DNA of 64,000 nucleotides, taken from contig OZ024795.1 in the NCBI GenBank assembly GCA_964017045.1, forward strand, positions 51,074,850-51,138,849. Direction: 5' to 3'. This document shows, one piece after another, positions 45,820 through 58,500 of this stretch. The translations under genes and the position numbers were made by a program. The notes below the pieces were generated by a model that did no database searches, was not told the origin of the DNA, and was given only the letters and a program-made list of their open reading frames with translations. The stretch comes from Omphiscola glabra. Taxonomy: Eukaryota > Mollusca > Gastropoda > Lymnaeidae. Positions within the stretch are counted from its first letter, which is position 1. The number at the start of each line of letters is the position of its first letter.

Positions 45820-47165
45820 GAATTCCAAGCCGGAAATATATGGGAGTCCCGTAGGCGGGGCGTCATTGAAAATCCTGAGAACCCCTGCCACCACCAAACT
45901 AGACCAACTAAAGGGTCTCACAAACTACAACGAGGATCACCAAACTAAACAGCGGGTAACATAAAAAAGAAGCATACTCATATACGTGTGTAGTTACCTT
46001 CTCTAAAAAAAACCATTTGTTATAAATTATAGGCATGAGTTAAGCAGACGTGTCCAGAACCTCATCTCCCTCATATAGTCTCACTCGCTATGATCAGATT
46101 TAGAGATCAGTGTGTTTTAAGAAAGATGTATTTAACTTTAGGATTTTTTTTAAAACACAGCAAATCATAAAATACCCCCCCCCCCCACACACTTTTTTCT
46201 TTTAAAAAAAATACTCTGCCTCACTTTAACGGAGATAAAAAATGTCTCAAAATTTCACACAAACACACACACTAATACTTTCATTAACAAGAAGTATAAA
46301 TTTGCATATGCATACGTATGTGGTTTGGGATCCTCAATCCAAACGTATGTGGTTTGGTCTCCTCGATCCACTACTTTTGAGTTTCATGACATTATTATAC
46401 ACGAGGCTTAACTTGGAGACCTGGCTTTTAAATTATGGCTTCGACTGCGTAAGGTATTTTGAAACTTGGCCTTTTAAAGAAAAAAATGGGAATTTAAAAA
46501 AGCACCCATGCCATGTGGTAATCTCTCTTTGAGGGTGTGAGACTCTCTCAACACAATGGGAATAAGACGCGGGGGGGGGGGGGGGGGTTATAGAAATATC
46601 TGCGTTGTATGGAGCCCACGTCAGGGTCAACAATGCTACTCTAAATGCAGGCCACGCTCTCACGAAAATAGCCCCTCTGATCTCGCGACGGTGACCTACA
46701 TTTGTCAAGGCCTGAGGTGTCTGTCTGCCCCAGTGTCCCAATTTCCTTGGTGCTTCGTGCAGCTGTATACACGGCCATTACAAGAGGTGGTTTCCCGTGG
46801 TGTGCTAGATTTCTTATGAATGCCATGGGCGGCACAATATAATTTCATTTTTAAAGCTTTTAAAGCTCTTGTCCAGACCAATGGGCCATCAATAAATGAC
46901 GTCATTTATCTTTTAGTATTAATTAGAATAGTTGTTTTAGAATAGTGACGATACGCGATGAGGGCGTGTCTGTCATACTCGTGTGACCATTTGTGCCCCG
47001 GGAGGGAAGGTGATTTGGGGCGGGGGTAAAAAATCGACTAAAAAGCGTGACGTCATTTTATGGATGGCCCCGAGTCCCATAATTCTTCTTCTATATATGA
47101 AGGGCCCACGATCAATTTATTGATCATTAAGGCTCCTATGAATGTTGATGGGATTTGCATTGTTT
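45820..47165. other. Intergenic, no supported gene
   Basis: Contains poly-C at about 46,177-46,188 and poly-G at about 46,569-46,587. Overlapping short frames at 46,240-46,900 resemble no protein I know. Confidence 0.4.
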
Positions 47166-47169
47166 CTGT

Positions 47170-48115
47170 GCCTGGTGTTGATGAGGATATTTCACTGGTT
47201 ACAAGAGTAAATGTGTGAGAGTATCATGCACTGGGGGTTGGAAGGCCTGAGGCAATAGACGCAAATGAGTCAAGTGTTGTCGCCTCAACTGTTCCTTTTG
47301 AAAGATTGTTCCAGTCCCTGATTGTCTTTGGTAGGAATGAGCAGTTCCTATACTGGCTCTTGCTGGTATGAGCCGGAACTGCCTGTCATGGCCTCGTCGT
47401 TGTCTATGGGGGAGAGGGACGAGTTTCTGTTTAATGCCAGAGCAGTGGACTAGCCCATTATTTATCTTGTAAATCATGGAGAGCCTGGATAGTCGTCGTC
47501 GTTCCTCCAATAGTGACCAGCCCAGTGTTTCCAGCATGCTGCCAACACTAGAGGTATTCCTGTAGCGGTTCAGGACAAAGCGTGCTGCCCGTCGCTGTAC
47601 TGACTCCAACCTGTCGATGCTCTTCTGAGTGAATGGGTCCCAGACCGAAGATGCATAATCTAAAAGCGGCCGGACAAAGGCTTTATAGGCTCTTTCTTTC
47701 ACACCGGAGTTGCTGATTACGCCTTAAGAACCACAGGGTCTTGTTTGCCTGGTTGCACACATTGTTAATATGCTCGTCCCAGCGGACCTCTCTCTGAATG
47801 GTAACATTCAGGTACCTTACGGAGGAAACTAACTCAAGTAAAGGACCATGCAATTCATAGTGGTAGCGTAGAGTACAACTTCTAGAGACTGACAGTGTCT
47901 GGCACTTGGCCGGATGAAATTCCATGTCCCAGCTCGCCTCCCACTCAGCTAACCGATTGAGATCCTCTTGTAGCTGGTCCTGGTCAGATCTGTTGGTGAT
48001 CGTCCTATACACGACCGTGTCATCTGCGAACAGTCTTGCGTGGGATGTCAGTTTCTAGGGTAGGTCATTGATGTATGCTAGGAACTAACAGGGGCCTAGC
48101 ACCGAGCCCTCAATT
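47170..48115 (-). mobile_element. Decayed LINE reverse transcriptase and C-terminal region
   Basis: The minus strand encodes GSVLGPC*FLAYINDLP*KL and ARLFADDTVVYRTI (RT catalytic FADD box). Then come LNRLAEWEASWDMEFHPAKC and VRYLNVTIQREVRWDEHINN. After a one-base frameshift near 47,727 follow VISNSGVKERAYKAFVRPLL and SVQRRAARFVLNRY. Two in-frame stops plus the frameshift make it a dead copy. Its style is that of Jockey/CR1-like LINEs, and it differs from the family at 1-588. Confidence 0.9.
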
Positions 48116-49968
48116 GGTACAATACTATTTTCCGCTGTAGGATTCATTTGTGGATATTTTCATTGCATTGATCTACTGGTTAAAGTTAAGAGCTCTTGCG
48201 TAAGTTTCGATTGCTACAATATACACAGTATACAATTGCATGATCGGGCTAATTGGTTCTGCATTATAACATCTCTTTAGTAGCCTTGAGTATGCTTGTC
48301 TCGTCTTCTGTTTAAAAAAGAAAATGGAAGTGATGCTCGTTTCTATTCATTTTGCTTTCTTATATTAAATGCTTATGTATCCCATTCTACTATCCGCGCC
48401 GTGCTCGAACTATGGGACTAGAAGTTGTAACCGTCTCTTACACTTATCTCATACATTTGCACTTCATAAAAATCAGTTATCTAAAGGGATTTATCATCTT
48501 TTGCTGACTAAATCTACACCCCATCTCGCCTCATAAAGGGCAACCCAATGCGTGATTGCCAGTGGCTGCCTCTAGTGGAGTCCCCCCCCCCCCATTCTTA
48601 GATGATTGAGAATGGGGCGCGCCCCTGAATTTTCAGGGTCGTCTGTGTAAGACTGGCCTCGTCTGACCTCAGTCAGTCAGCCCGCTACTTGACTCGCCTG
48701 CCTTGCTGTTGTTGTGTCTGCCTCCTGGCAAGTCTTCGTTCCCACCTTTTTTCCAGCAAGCCGTAAGAACAGGCAGTAGAAAGTAGATGATGCAAGGCAG
48801 TGGACTTCTAAAAAAACATGTCAGAATGGGGTGGGTTGTTAGCTCCCATGGCCGGCTCAAACTATTCATACAATCTTTGGAATATTGTGTGCCTTAGTGC
48901 TAGTGTTTATAAGTATTCTATTTTTAGATAAACCAAGAGAAATACCCCTTTTTTTTCCCTTGGCATTGAAGATCTGCTGATAGCTGAACTCTGTTGAACT
49001 TATGATTTTAATAAAATATTTTTAACGGTGATATCTTTAAAAATGTTTTTAGTCTGAATATAAACAGAAGACGAAGCCATATTTTTTTTCAAATATTATT
49101 TTAAATATTTTTTTGCAATTTGAGAGATGAGACACGGATTTTATTGTTCTGGCCAATGAATGTGCACGAGACTGGCACTGGCGTTTGTGGTCCAGATTTT
49201 AAGTAGTTTTACATAATGTTTTTAATATTTTTGCAAGCAATAATATGGTATTTGGAAATTCCTAATTAGTTATCAAAGGACACATTTGTAAAAATATATT
49301 TGTTTTATTGTTACATCAGTGAAATATTAAATTATTTAAGATGGACATGGCTTATTGATTGGAGAACAGTCCAACTGAGGAAAGTGATAGCATACTGTTA
49401 CAAAGCCACCCTTAGTGTTAATGTTGTGTTTCAGAATTTTTTTTACAGTTTACAGTGTTAACCGCTTCTAAATATAAATATAATCTAGTTTCAGACTTGC
49501 TGGGTAATTAAGACACTTTTTAAAATTATTCATAAAAGAAGAACACACTTTCACTATGGTTTAATACATAACTTTATTTGATTCTGTGTTTAAGGAAATC
49601 CATACAATTGTGTCTCACTACTGACTCACAGTCACAGTGATTGATGTAGTTTGTTTTATTTTAAACTTTCTTTTTCATTTTTATTAATAACTTAATGAAT
49701 GAGAAATGGAATAATTCAAGATGGTCTTGTTATGTTTTTAAGTTTCCTTTCTAAAAATAATTTATTCGGATGGCCAAATTTCTTTTTTATTTACAACGAC
49801 TTGTCGATATTTTTAGAAAATTATTATTTTACCACACACTGCCATTATTCACTAAAAGCAATAAAAATATTTTTCTTACAATAATCCTTGATTAATGTTT
49901 GTGAAACTATTATATTTATGCAATTTTACAATGTTTAAAGTACAATATAAGTTTTTTTTAAATTTTAG
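48116..49968. other. Sequence upstream of the TET coding exon
   Basis: AT-rich; poly-C at about 48,582-48,594. No coding exon identified. It is probably intronic if the TET gene starts further upstream. Confidence 0.45.
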
Positions 49969-52900
49969 GATGATGCCAGCCAGCCCTGTACCTCAAGGTC
50001 ATCCCTCCCACCTTTCAGTTCACTGACTGCCTCTAGATCCAGGGCAGCTGTCATTCCCCCCTACAATCACCATTTGCAAGAATACACCACCTCCTATCAA
50101 CCTCGACTGTTGGCTCCCCTGGATTTTGATGTTAGCACCTCCAACACAGAACACCCGCAGTTCACCAACTATCATCACCAAGTTTTCTTTGACGGTCAGG
50201 GACCTTACTATAATCAGCATTTTGCCGGTGGATTAGTCCAGCCCCCTGTTCCTGACATGTCTCTCGGCCTGCCCTATTCATCAGACCAGCCCGCCTACTT
50301 GACCGGCCCTCACCACTCTGTTGATATGTTGAATCCTGGCGGCACTGACCATCTGCCTCAGATTCCCCTCAGCCAGATAGAGTCGTTTCTATCAGCAGCT
50401 GAGCAGAAACCTCTGCTAGAATTCACACATGCACAGCCTCAGCTCTGGGAGAACTCTTACAGATCAAGCACATCTGATCATCCTACACCATTGGGGAATT
50501 TCTCTCCTTTCTACTCTAAGAGTTCAGAGACTTTAACCGATGCATTGGATATCATTACTTCAATTGGACAATCCAAAACAAATGTCCCTTTTGAAGATGA
50601 ATTTTACTCACCAAAGAATTCTGTGGGATATAACATGGCAGAATTTTCATCATACGTCGGCAGCAATAATACATCCAGTAGTGGTGTTCATTCGGACAAT
50701 CCAAATTATCATTTTACTTCAGATGCTGGGGAAATTTTGCTGAAATCAAGAGATTTCAACGCTTTTGGGCAGAATGGACATGATGGCTCTGGCAATCAAG
50801 ACATTCCTGGATACATGAACTTTCGGCCTAGCACCGGTGTGAATGATCAGCGTAATTCTATCTCAGGTTCTAAATGCAAGAAAAAGAAAAATTCCTCCAA
50901 TCAGTTGGACAATGTAAACATTGCGGGTCATTCTAAAATAAAAAAGAAAAGAGCCAAAAAGTTGAATGCACCAGATCTCAACGACCCTGAGAGGATGGAA
51001 AGCACCTCGCCCGGTCCCTGTCTGTCGCCAACATTCATTGCCAGTCTCTCATCTAAACGAGCAGACTCGTTCAATCCATCCGATCGTCCATCCCCATTTA
51101 ATGGAGTTCAGCCGGGGAGCAATGTCCCCGCAACAGTGAAACATTCCATGCCAGATAAAAGCAATGCTCCAACAATGCAAGTGCCTGATGGTGTGCATGG
51201 CAGCTTCCAGCAAGTTCAGGCTAAAACAAGATCTCAAAATGCAAGCTTACCCTCTCATTCTAATTCTAAAATGTCCAGAGAACCTCTACAAGTAAGCCCT
51301 GAGCACAAGTATTCCACAGCACTCACTGTAGAGGTTAGAGGGGAAAATAAAAGTCCCTCACCCTATCAGTTCTCACCAGAATTTCTGGCCAGTCTGTCAT
51401 CTAAAAGAGCTGAGATAACACTGCAGTCAAACTCTTCGAGTTCTGTTAAATGTCAGTATAATTCTTCAATGCCTCTTCAGTCTTTCAAAGGCAGAAATGA
51501 CAACACCTTCCAGGCAGCGGAGGAGAAATCTGTAACCTTTAATTGTCCAGATTCCTCTGAAAAATCTCCATCTCCCAACCCAATATCTCCAAGATTTCTT
51601 GCCAGCTTGTCATCAAAAAAAGTTAAACCATCCGTCAAAAAGCAGCGCTCCGCACCCAACCAAAATATGCTGGACCTTTACTTACCTAACAGTCGCTTGC
51701 AAGAGAGGGTAATACCACAAGGTCCCTTTGAGATGACGGTTGGCTCACCCAAGCCCTATAGATCGCCACCTGTTTACAGTGCTGGCTCAGGTTTTCAGTA
51801 TCCGACACCCCCCATGGAAGAGGAGGATGTTAAAGGGCCCTCCCCGGGTCAAGGTTTGTCCCCACCGTTGCTACCAAGCTCCTACCATGGTGCCACTAAT
51901 TCCTCAGGACATTGTCTCAGCCCAACGTTTGATGATGCACTGCCCACGCCACCAAACAGTGCCGGGCCCAAACCGTCAGACGCCCTATCCAAAGAAGAAC
52001 AGACGTCAAGAATTTTAGAAATAATTGCCAGGGAAAGAGAAAAAGTTGCCAATGCCCCTCCCCCTCCCCTCCAGGAATCAAAGAAGAAAAAGAAGAAGAA
52101 GAGGTTGAAAGAGGTAGGAGGATCTAACAGCCCACTGTTGTCTACTAATCCTGAGCCTTATGGGGGAGAAATGAACTTTCAGTTTTATCCCAAATTCTCT
52201 GGGATGGCGAGCAATGGCTGCTTAAGTTCACCCAATGATAGCAGTCCTGGAAACTTTCCTCAAAACATGTTTCAGGGTAGTGACAAGCTTGGGTCTGATG
52301 GTGTTCTTAATTATGAGAATAGGAGACAGGATTTTAGCAAAGGGGAAAATGATTTATCTGTGACGGTGAATCAGGATGACAAAAATCAGCACCCCGTTAG
52401 CAATAGTCTGAATCCAATGAAGAGCCAGCATCAGGTTATTAATCTTCAGCAACAACTTCATAATAGCCAGCATCAGATTATTAATCTTCAGCAACAACTT
52501 CATAATAGCCAGCATCAATACATCCAGCAGCAAACGGACAATAGCAGGCAGCACATAAATAGATTTCAGCTGCAAACAAATATGAATCAGCAGTGTGAAA
52601 ATGATAACAGAAACCATGCAAATTATAGTCGGCAGCAAGCCAATAATAACCGACTACACTTTGATGACAGCCAGAATCAGAACAATTGGCAGCATGCTAA
52701 CAATAATCAGCAGAAAATTGACCGCGGCCAGCAACATTGCAGCAATAATCAGCAAGTTAACAATAACAGATCTGAAGCCTTACACAGACACTGTGATACC
52801 AGTAGGACAACACCATTACCAATCTCGTCCCAGGCAGGCCCCAATCATTATCAGCAGTCCTTTTGCAAGACTACCAGTAGTTATTCTATGGACCATCTTC

Positions 52901-53821
52901 TTTCAAAAAGGCCCTCCCTCGGAACCACAGATCAAGGCTTGCGGCAGCCCTGTGAGAAAGATCCCTATGCCTTTGATGAGCCCGAGCAGGGGCTTGAACA
53001 CATACAATTAAAAAAGGACAAAAATTTTCCTGCCAAAAGGCAGCCTGTGACCGTTTCATCGCAGGCATCAAATACAGCAATGCAGGAGGGCGCAGTGAAC
53101 TCGCTAAAAATGGAGATGCCCCTATCAGGCCCCTCTGTGACCGGCCAGGTTTTCTTGACAAGTTTCCCAGAAGATAAAGTAGCTTTGTCACTGAGCGTAT
53201 CCCCCATGAACCATTTACACTGCAACAGCTCGCAGCCTTCTCAAACAGTAGCCCCTGGAATGTACATTAAAGCGGAGCCCCAACAAATGTACAGAAACCG
53301 TGTCCGGTCTTTGGCAGATGACCTCCAGAACCAGGCATCAAAACTTTCAAACAGAACAGAAAACAAATCTTCAAATGAGCCCACTCACCTCTCCAAAGTA
53401 AAATCTGAAAAGTTAACTTATAATCCAGCTCTCTCTTTTGTTAAGCAAGAAGTTCTTGATGTCAGTCAGCCAGGAGGTGATGGTCAAAGTCTGCTTGGTG
53501 GTCCATCATCTCATTATCCCATGGAAAATGTCAGGAAATGTGAGGTCAAAACAGAGTCGGACAGTGCGCTCTCTGCTAAAAAGAAAAGAGGCCGCCCATC
53601 TAAATTCATGGATTCAGAAACAAGACCAGACGTAAAACCAAAAGCGATAAAACACAAGCTTCAGGATAAGAAAGCCAACACCTCTCCCTCTTCCAAGCTT
53701 CAGTACCGAATAAATGGTGTCAGTGCCAGGCCTGATGACCTCAAGCTTGACCAAAATCTGGTTGACCGACTGGCCAATAACCTAATGGAGGTGGCAGACT
53801 GTAGCTGTTTGAGTCCTGACC
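49969..53821 (+). CDS. TET: TET N-terminal large exon
   Basis: A 3.85-kb exon open after acceptor TTAAATTTTAG; it begins DDASQPCTSRSSLPPFSS, so coding must enter from an upstream exon or start inside. Features in order: Pro/Ser/His/Asn-rich disorder; basic nuclear-localisation-like clusters KCKKKKNSS (about 50,872), KIKKKRAKK (about 50,935) and KKKKKKKRLKE (about 52,080); three copies of an SPxFxASLSSKR motif (about 51,025, 51,370, 51,590); a His/Gln/Asn-rich block with repeated NLQQQLHNSQHQ (about 52,415-52,760); four hydrophobic-Lys-x-Glu sites (53,266-53,556); an AT-hook KKKRGRPSK (about 53,575); and NRLANNLMEVADCSC-like sequence (DRLANNLMEVADCSC) that begins the Cys-rich domain. The donor is C|GTAAGT. 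Confidence 0.93.
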
Positions 53822-54269
53822 GTAAGTAATATAACTTAGGGTCTGTTAACCCATGAGATGCCACAGTTTGTCAAAACCAAATGATATTTCTCTCTTTGGC
53901 AATTTTGCAGTTAAATGTTAAACAATTCTATTAGCATGGATACAAGTGCTATAAAAGTATTCAATCAATATCAGTGTGTGTATCTAAAGGTATTTTGTTA
54001 TATTTTGATGGGCTCTTTAATAAAACTTTTATTTCTGCATAATTACAGTTTTAATTCTTGCTAACAAAGTCAAGTTGACATTTTTTCAATTGTGACCTGT
54101 TCAACCCAAACAATTTAAAGAGTCAAAATGAGATTTGTCTAAGCACTTTGGAGCACTACAGAGAATATTATTAGTTACTTATTTTAAAAAAATATTAAAT
54201 TTAAAAAATCACTTTAGGTTTGTCCAAACTCTGTTACAATAATAAAATAAAAATTCATCATCATCATCA

Positions 54270-54560
54270 TGGCGCTACAGCTTCTTTGCTCCTTTTGAGA
54301 TGTTTTTGCTTCCTAGTAGCTTTTGTAGGCTGCAATAGGAACGGTTGAATGTTGTTATCCTTTCTTTCACCTCAAACATTATTTCATTGTGCTCATATAT
54401 AGTTGCCCCTAAATATTTGAAAGTAGCCGCTCTCTCAAAGGTGTGGTGGTTTATATTGATGTTGTCATCAGCACAAAACAAGTAATCATCTCTAATCCAA
54501 CAACAGTTTCTTGTTACATACCTGAACAATAACACCCAAAGAAGAGAAATGTTTCTCATT
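54270..54560 (-). mobile_element. LINE ORF2 fragment in TET intron
   Basis: The minus strand encodes FERAATFKYLGATIYEHNEI, then EVKERITTFNRSYCSLQKLL. F-K-YLGxxI is the post-palm block of non-LTR reverse transcriptases. It is a short 5'-truncated piece, antisense to the gene. Confidence 0.75.
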
Positions 54561-54635
54561 AATCAATGGTTAATCAACCTTTAACAATTTAACTAAACAT
54601 TAAATACCTGTCTGTCCTATCTTAAATATTAAATG

Positions 54636-55838
54636 AAGATGTGTTTTTGTTGCTCTAGCAGTCAAATAATGTACAACCTATGAAGATGTGTTTTTGTTGC
54701 TCTAGCAGTCAAATAATGTACAACCTATGAAGATGTGTTTTTGTTGCTCTAGCAGTCAAATAATGTACAACCTATGAAGATGTGTTTTTGTTGCTCTAGC
54801 AGTCAAATAATGTACAACCTATGAAGATGTGTTTTTGTTGCTCTAGCAGTCAAATAATGTACAACCTATGAAGATGTGTTTTTGTTGCTCTAGCAGTCAA
54901 ATAATGTACAACCTATGAAGATGTGTTTTTGTTGCTCTAGCAGTCAAATAATGTACAACCTATGAAGATGTGTTTTTGTTGCTCTAGCAGTCAAATAATG
55001 TACAACCTATGAAGATGTGTTTTTGTTGCTCTAGCAGTCAAATAATGTACAACCTATGAAGATGTGTTTTTGTTGCTCTAGCAGTCAAATAATGTACAAC
55101 CTATGAAGATGTGTTTTTGTTGCTCTAGCAGTCAAATAATGTACAACCTATGAAGATGTGTTTTTGTTGCTCTAGCAGTCAAATAATGTACAACCTATGA
55201 AGATGTGTTTTTGTTGCTCTAGCAGTCAAATAATGTACAACCTATGAAGATGTGTTTTTGTTGCTCTAGCAGTCAAATAATGTACAACCTATGAAGATGT
55301 GTTTTTGTTGCTCTAGCAGTCAAATAATGTACAACCTATGAAGATGTGTTTTTGTTGCTCTAGCAGTCAAATAATGTACAACCTATGAAGATGTGTTTTT
55401 GTTGCTCTAGCAGTCAAATAATGTACAACCTATGAAGATGTGTTTTTGTTGCTCTAGCAGTCAAATAATGTACAACCTATGAAGATGTGTTTTTGTTGCT
55501 CTAGCAGTCAAATAATGTACAACCTATGAAGATGTGTTTTTGTTGCTCTAGCAGTCAAATAATGTACAACCTATGAAGATGTGTTTTTGTTGCTCTAGCA
55601 GTCAAATAATGTACAACCTATGAAGATGTGTTTTTGTTGCTCTAGCAGTCAAATAATGTACAACCTATGAAGATGTGTTTTTGTTGCTCTAGCAGTCAAA
55701 TAATGTACAACCTATGAAGATGTGTTTTTGTTGCTCTAGCAGTCAAATAATGTACAACCTATGAAGATGTGTTTTCGTTGCTCTAGCAGTCAAATAATGT
55801 ACAACCTATGAAGATGTGTTTTCGTTGCTATCAGTCAA
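54636..55838. repeat. 47-bp minisatellite, about 25 nearly identical copies, in TET intron
   Basis: The unit is ATGAAGATGTGTTTTTGTTG, then CTCTAGCAGTCAAATAATGT and ACAACCT. Copies are identical except for T-to-C changes in the last two, and the final unit is broken. Extreme homogeneity points to recent expansion. Confidence 0.97.
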
Positions 55839-56164
55839 ACCGCATCTTGAAAAAGTTTTCTAAGCTTATATTTTTTAAATGTCCAAAAAACAAATAGTAC
55901 ACATTGTCTACATATATATAATTAGTTTGAAATGGGATTGTCAAAATGAATTTTCTCCTTAGGCAAAAAAAAAAAATATGTAGTTTCTTTTTTTTCCAAA
56001 TATATTTTGTGTATTTTTGCATCTATGTATAATTGATTGATTTGTATTAGTAGACTATGCTGTATTATGATTTATATTTTTAAAAATTTGGCTTTGTGAT
56101 ATGCTTTTAATCATCATTTTAATCTGTCCCGATGTTGTCTGATGCACTATTAATTTGCTTCCAG

Positions 56165-56255
56165 ATATTCCGTCCGAGTCCCTTGAAGGTCCTTATTACA
56201 CACAGCTGGGAGCTGCTCGGGATATTCCAGCAGTCAGGAAAATCATGGAGCACAG
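56165..56255 (+). CDS. TET: TET Cys-rich domain exon (EGPYYTQLGA)
   Basis: Phase 1 in from the large exon; reads IPSESLEGPYYTQLGAARDI, then PAVRKIMEH. EGPYYTxLGA...VxxIRxxME is diagnostic of TET proteins. The acceptor is TTGCTTCCAG; the donor is CACAG|GTTGGA. Confidence 0.95.
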
Positions 56256-57078
56256 GTTGGAATTAATCTTCTGTCATTAATTTACTTTGGAATTGTTTAG
56301 TCCAAAAAAAGAAAGTAAAAAGGTTAATTAAAATGAACAAACATGTTGTCACAAACATGTGTTGTCATGTAATGTCATGTATATTTTTTTATTGTCTTAA
56401 TTTGTACAAAATATTGGCATGTTATAATAGTAAATATCTAAACCAAGTTTGAAATAAAATCTTTACGGGTTGACTGGAAGAGAAAAAAATACTATTTTCA
56501 TCTGAACATAAACATAAAGTGTGAGGTGTGTTGCCCTATGTGCACTGTACATAAAATGGCTACAGCTTCCTCCCCTCATAAAGAGTGACATGTGTACAAC
56601 AGCTACAGCTTCCTCCCATTTTAAGCTTCTTCCAAATATTACATGAAAACTTTTGTAATAGAAGAAAAGCCCCTTAGAAGCACTCAATTTACAAATTTGT
56701 CTGTTGAAATCGCAGTAATAATTCTTTAACTTCCTGTAATCTGGGTTATGGAAAACCTAACTTCTGACAAGAACATTAATGGCCAACACTTAAGTTTTTG
56801 AACTACTTTCTCTTTCTTGTTGTTTCTTCATTTTTTGCCTGTCTGCTGAGGAAGGCTCTTAGCCAAAACGTTCTTCTTTCAATGTCCTGTCCTTCTATTT
56901 CAAGCTTCCACGTACCTTGCTCAACTATTTCCTTCACACAGCTTGAACGCAGTCCTCCATTTATAATCACATGTTCAAGGGATGCCTCACACTTTTTATT
57001 TATGTCATTAATTTGTTTTACTGGTATCCTTAGAGCTTAAATGTGGCTGTTAAAATCAGTTGACACATTCTGTTCTAG

Positions 57079-57172
57079 GACCGGTGTCAGTGGTGCAGCC
57101 CTCAGAATAGAGAAGGTCATTTTCACAGGCAAGGAGGGGAAGAGTAAGGAAGGATGTCCTGTGGCCAAATGG
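57079..57172 (+). CDS. TET: TET Cys-rich domain exon ([13 protein letters not shown])
   Basis: Reads [20 protein letters not shown], then [11 protein letters not shown]. The IxIEKVxxTGKEGKSxxGCPxAKW block is nearly invariant across TET proteins; the Cys is a zinc ligand candidate. It ends AAATGG|GTAGGT, phase 0. Confidence 0.96.
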
Positions 57173-57907
57173 GTAGGTTGAACTTAAAACACTGTGTCCA
57201 GCTAGTGTTTACGCTCTCTGCTTAGCATTGCTTTCGCACACACTTTATCACGATGTTTATTTATTGATCAAGCTAAACAGGGATTTCCACCTCTTATTTT
57301 AAGAAAGCCTAAAAAAATAACTAAATAAAACTGAAGTGATTCCCTTTTTTTTTAAAAAAAATTTTTTATTTTTTAAAACTTTGCAATAATAAGAGGTGTT
57401 ATTGAAATTTAGTTGAAATCTATTTGAATTGACGAAAACAATAAATTTTAACATTTCAATCTACATTTTCTAATTATATTTATGGCTAGTTGATTGAGTT
57501 GGTCACACATCTCGTGTGTCCCCTTTCCCCTTGTCTATTTTCTTGATCTCTCCATTGTAAGGCTATTGTAATTGAAAGAAATATAAAAACTTCCTCCATG
57601 ACTTTAAAAACAGACCTGTTTACCCTCAAACTCTTAAAATCGTACAATATCATTACAAAATCATTCAATACATTATCTAAATAACAAAAAATTAAACATA
57701 CAGTATATATAATGTATGCACCTCAAAATCGTACATTGTATGCCAAAATCGTAAGAGTAAACAGGTCTGTAAAAATCAAATTCTGCTGAGTATTTGAAGC
57801 TATAAAAATCTAGACTATTACTTTAACTCAGACGCCCATTTTCAAATGAGGAGTCAAGGTCCGGCATGCAAAGAAGATGTTTTGATGATTTTTTATCTAT
57901 TCATCAG

Positions 57908-58116
57908 ATTATTCGTCGCTCTGGTCCCGAAGAAAAATACCTGTGCATTGTACGTAAGAGACCCGGCCACTTCTGTGACACGGCCGTCATCATTGTGGTG
58001 ATTGTGGCATGGGAAGGTGTTGTGGCTCAGCAAGCAGATTCTCTTTATGATTTCCTCATAACAACACTACCAAAAAGTGGCCTGGAGACAGACAGGAGAT
58101 GTGGTCTCAATGAAAA
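57908..58116 (+). CDS. TET: TET Cys-rich domain exon (RKRPGHFCDTA)
   Basis: Reads IIRRSGPEEKYLCIVRKRPG, then HFCDTAVIIVVIVAWEGVVA and ETDRRCGLNEK across the donor. It contains conserved Cys and His of the zinc-binding Cys-rich region. The donor is GAAAA|GTACTA (phase 2); the frame would stop one codon later if unspliced. Confidence 0.95.
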
Positions 58117-58319
58117 GTACTAATTTTTTAGCTGAGCATACTTAAATTTTGGTTAACCACTGGGTGCATTAAAAGCTCAATATTTTGTTTATATTTTACC
58201 TCAGTGCCAGTTTGATTGTAATGTCTGAGCGCATTTAATTATTTTTTAAAAATAGTTGGCTTTAACCCTTTGAATCCATGATCCGGTCACATTAACGGTT
58301 GAGCCCTTAGATGCATGGG

Positions 58320-58500
58320 TATTTTATGTCCAGGAGCCGATGGCATGGGTATTTTAGGACCTGGAGTCATTGGGAATGTGTATATTAGGACCTGGAGTCA
58401 ATGGGCATGTGTATTTTAGGATCTGGAGTCAATGGGCATGTGTATTTTAGGAGCAGAGGGCATGGGTATTTTAGTTTTAGGACCTGGAGCAGAGGGTTAA
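58320..58500. repeat. Degenerate ATGGGTATTTTAGGACCTGG repeat in TET intron
   Basis: About 5-6 irregular copies of a 30-36 bp unit containing GGACCTGGAGTCAATGGGCA and TGTGTATTTTA. Confidence 0.8.

Noticed and set aside
46240..46905. Overlapping 60-100 codon frames on both strands
   Set aside because: They read through a poly-G/poly-C run and show no recognisable domain.
34000..49968. CXXC zinc-finger exon of TET
   Set aside because: I looked for a CGxCxxC-type Cys-dense exon upstream of 49,969 and saw none. It may lie outside my reading, be absent, or be encoded elsewhere.
54636..55838. CRISPR-like array (regular 47-bp repeats)
   Set aside because: There are no unique spacers between repeats; it is a simple head-to-tail minisatellite in a eukaryotic intron.
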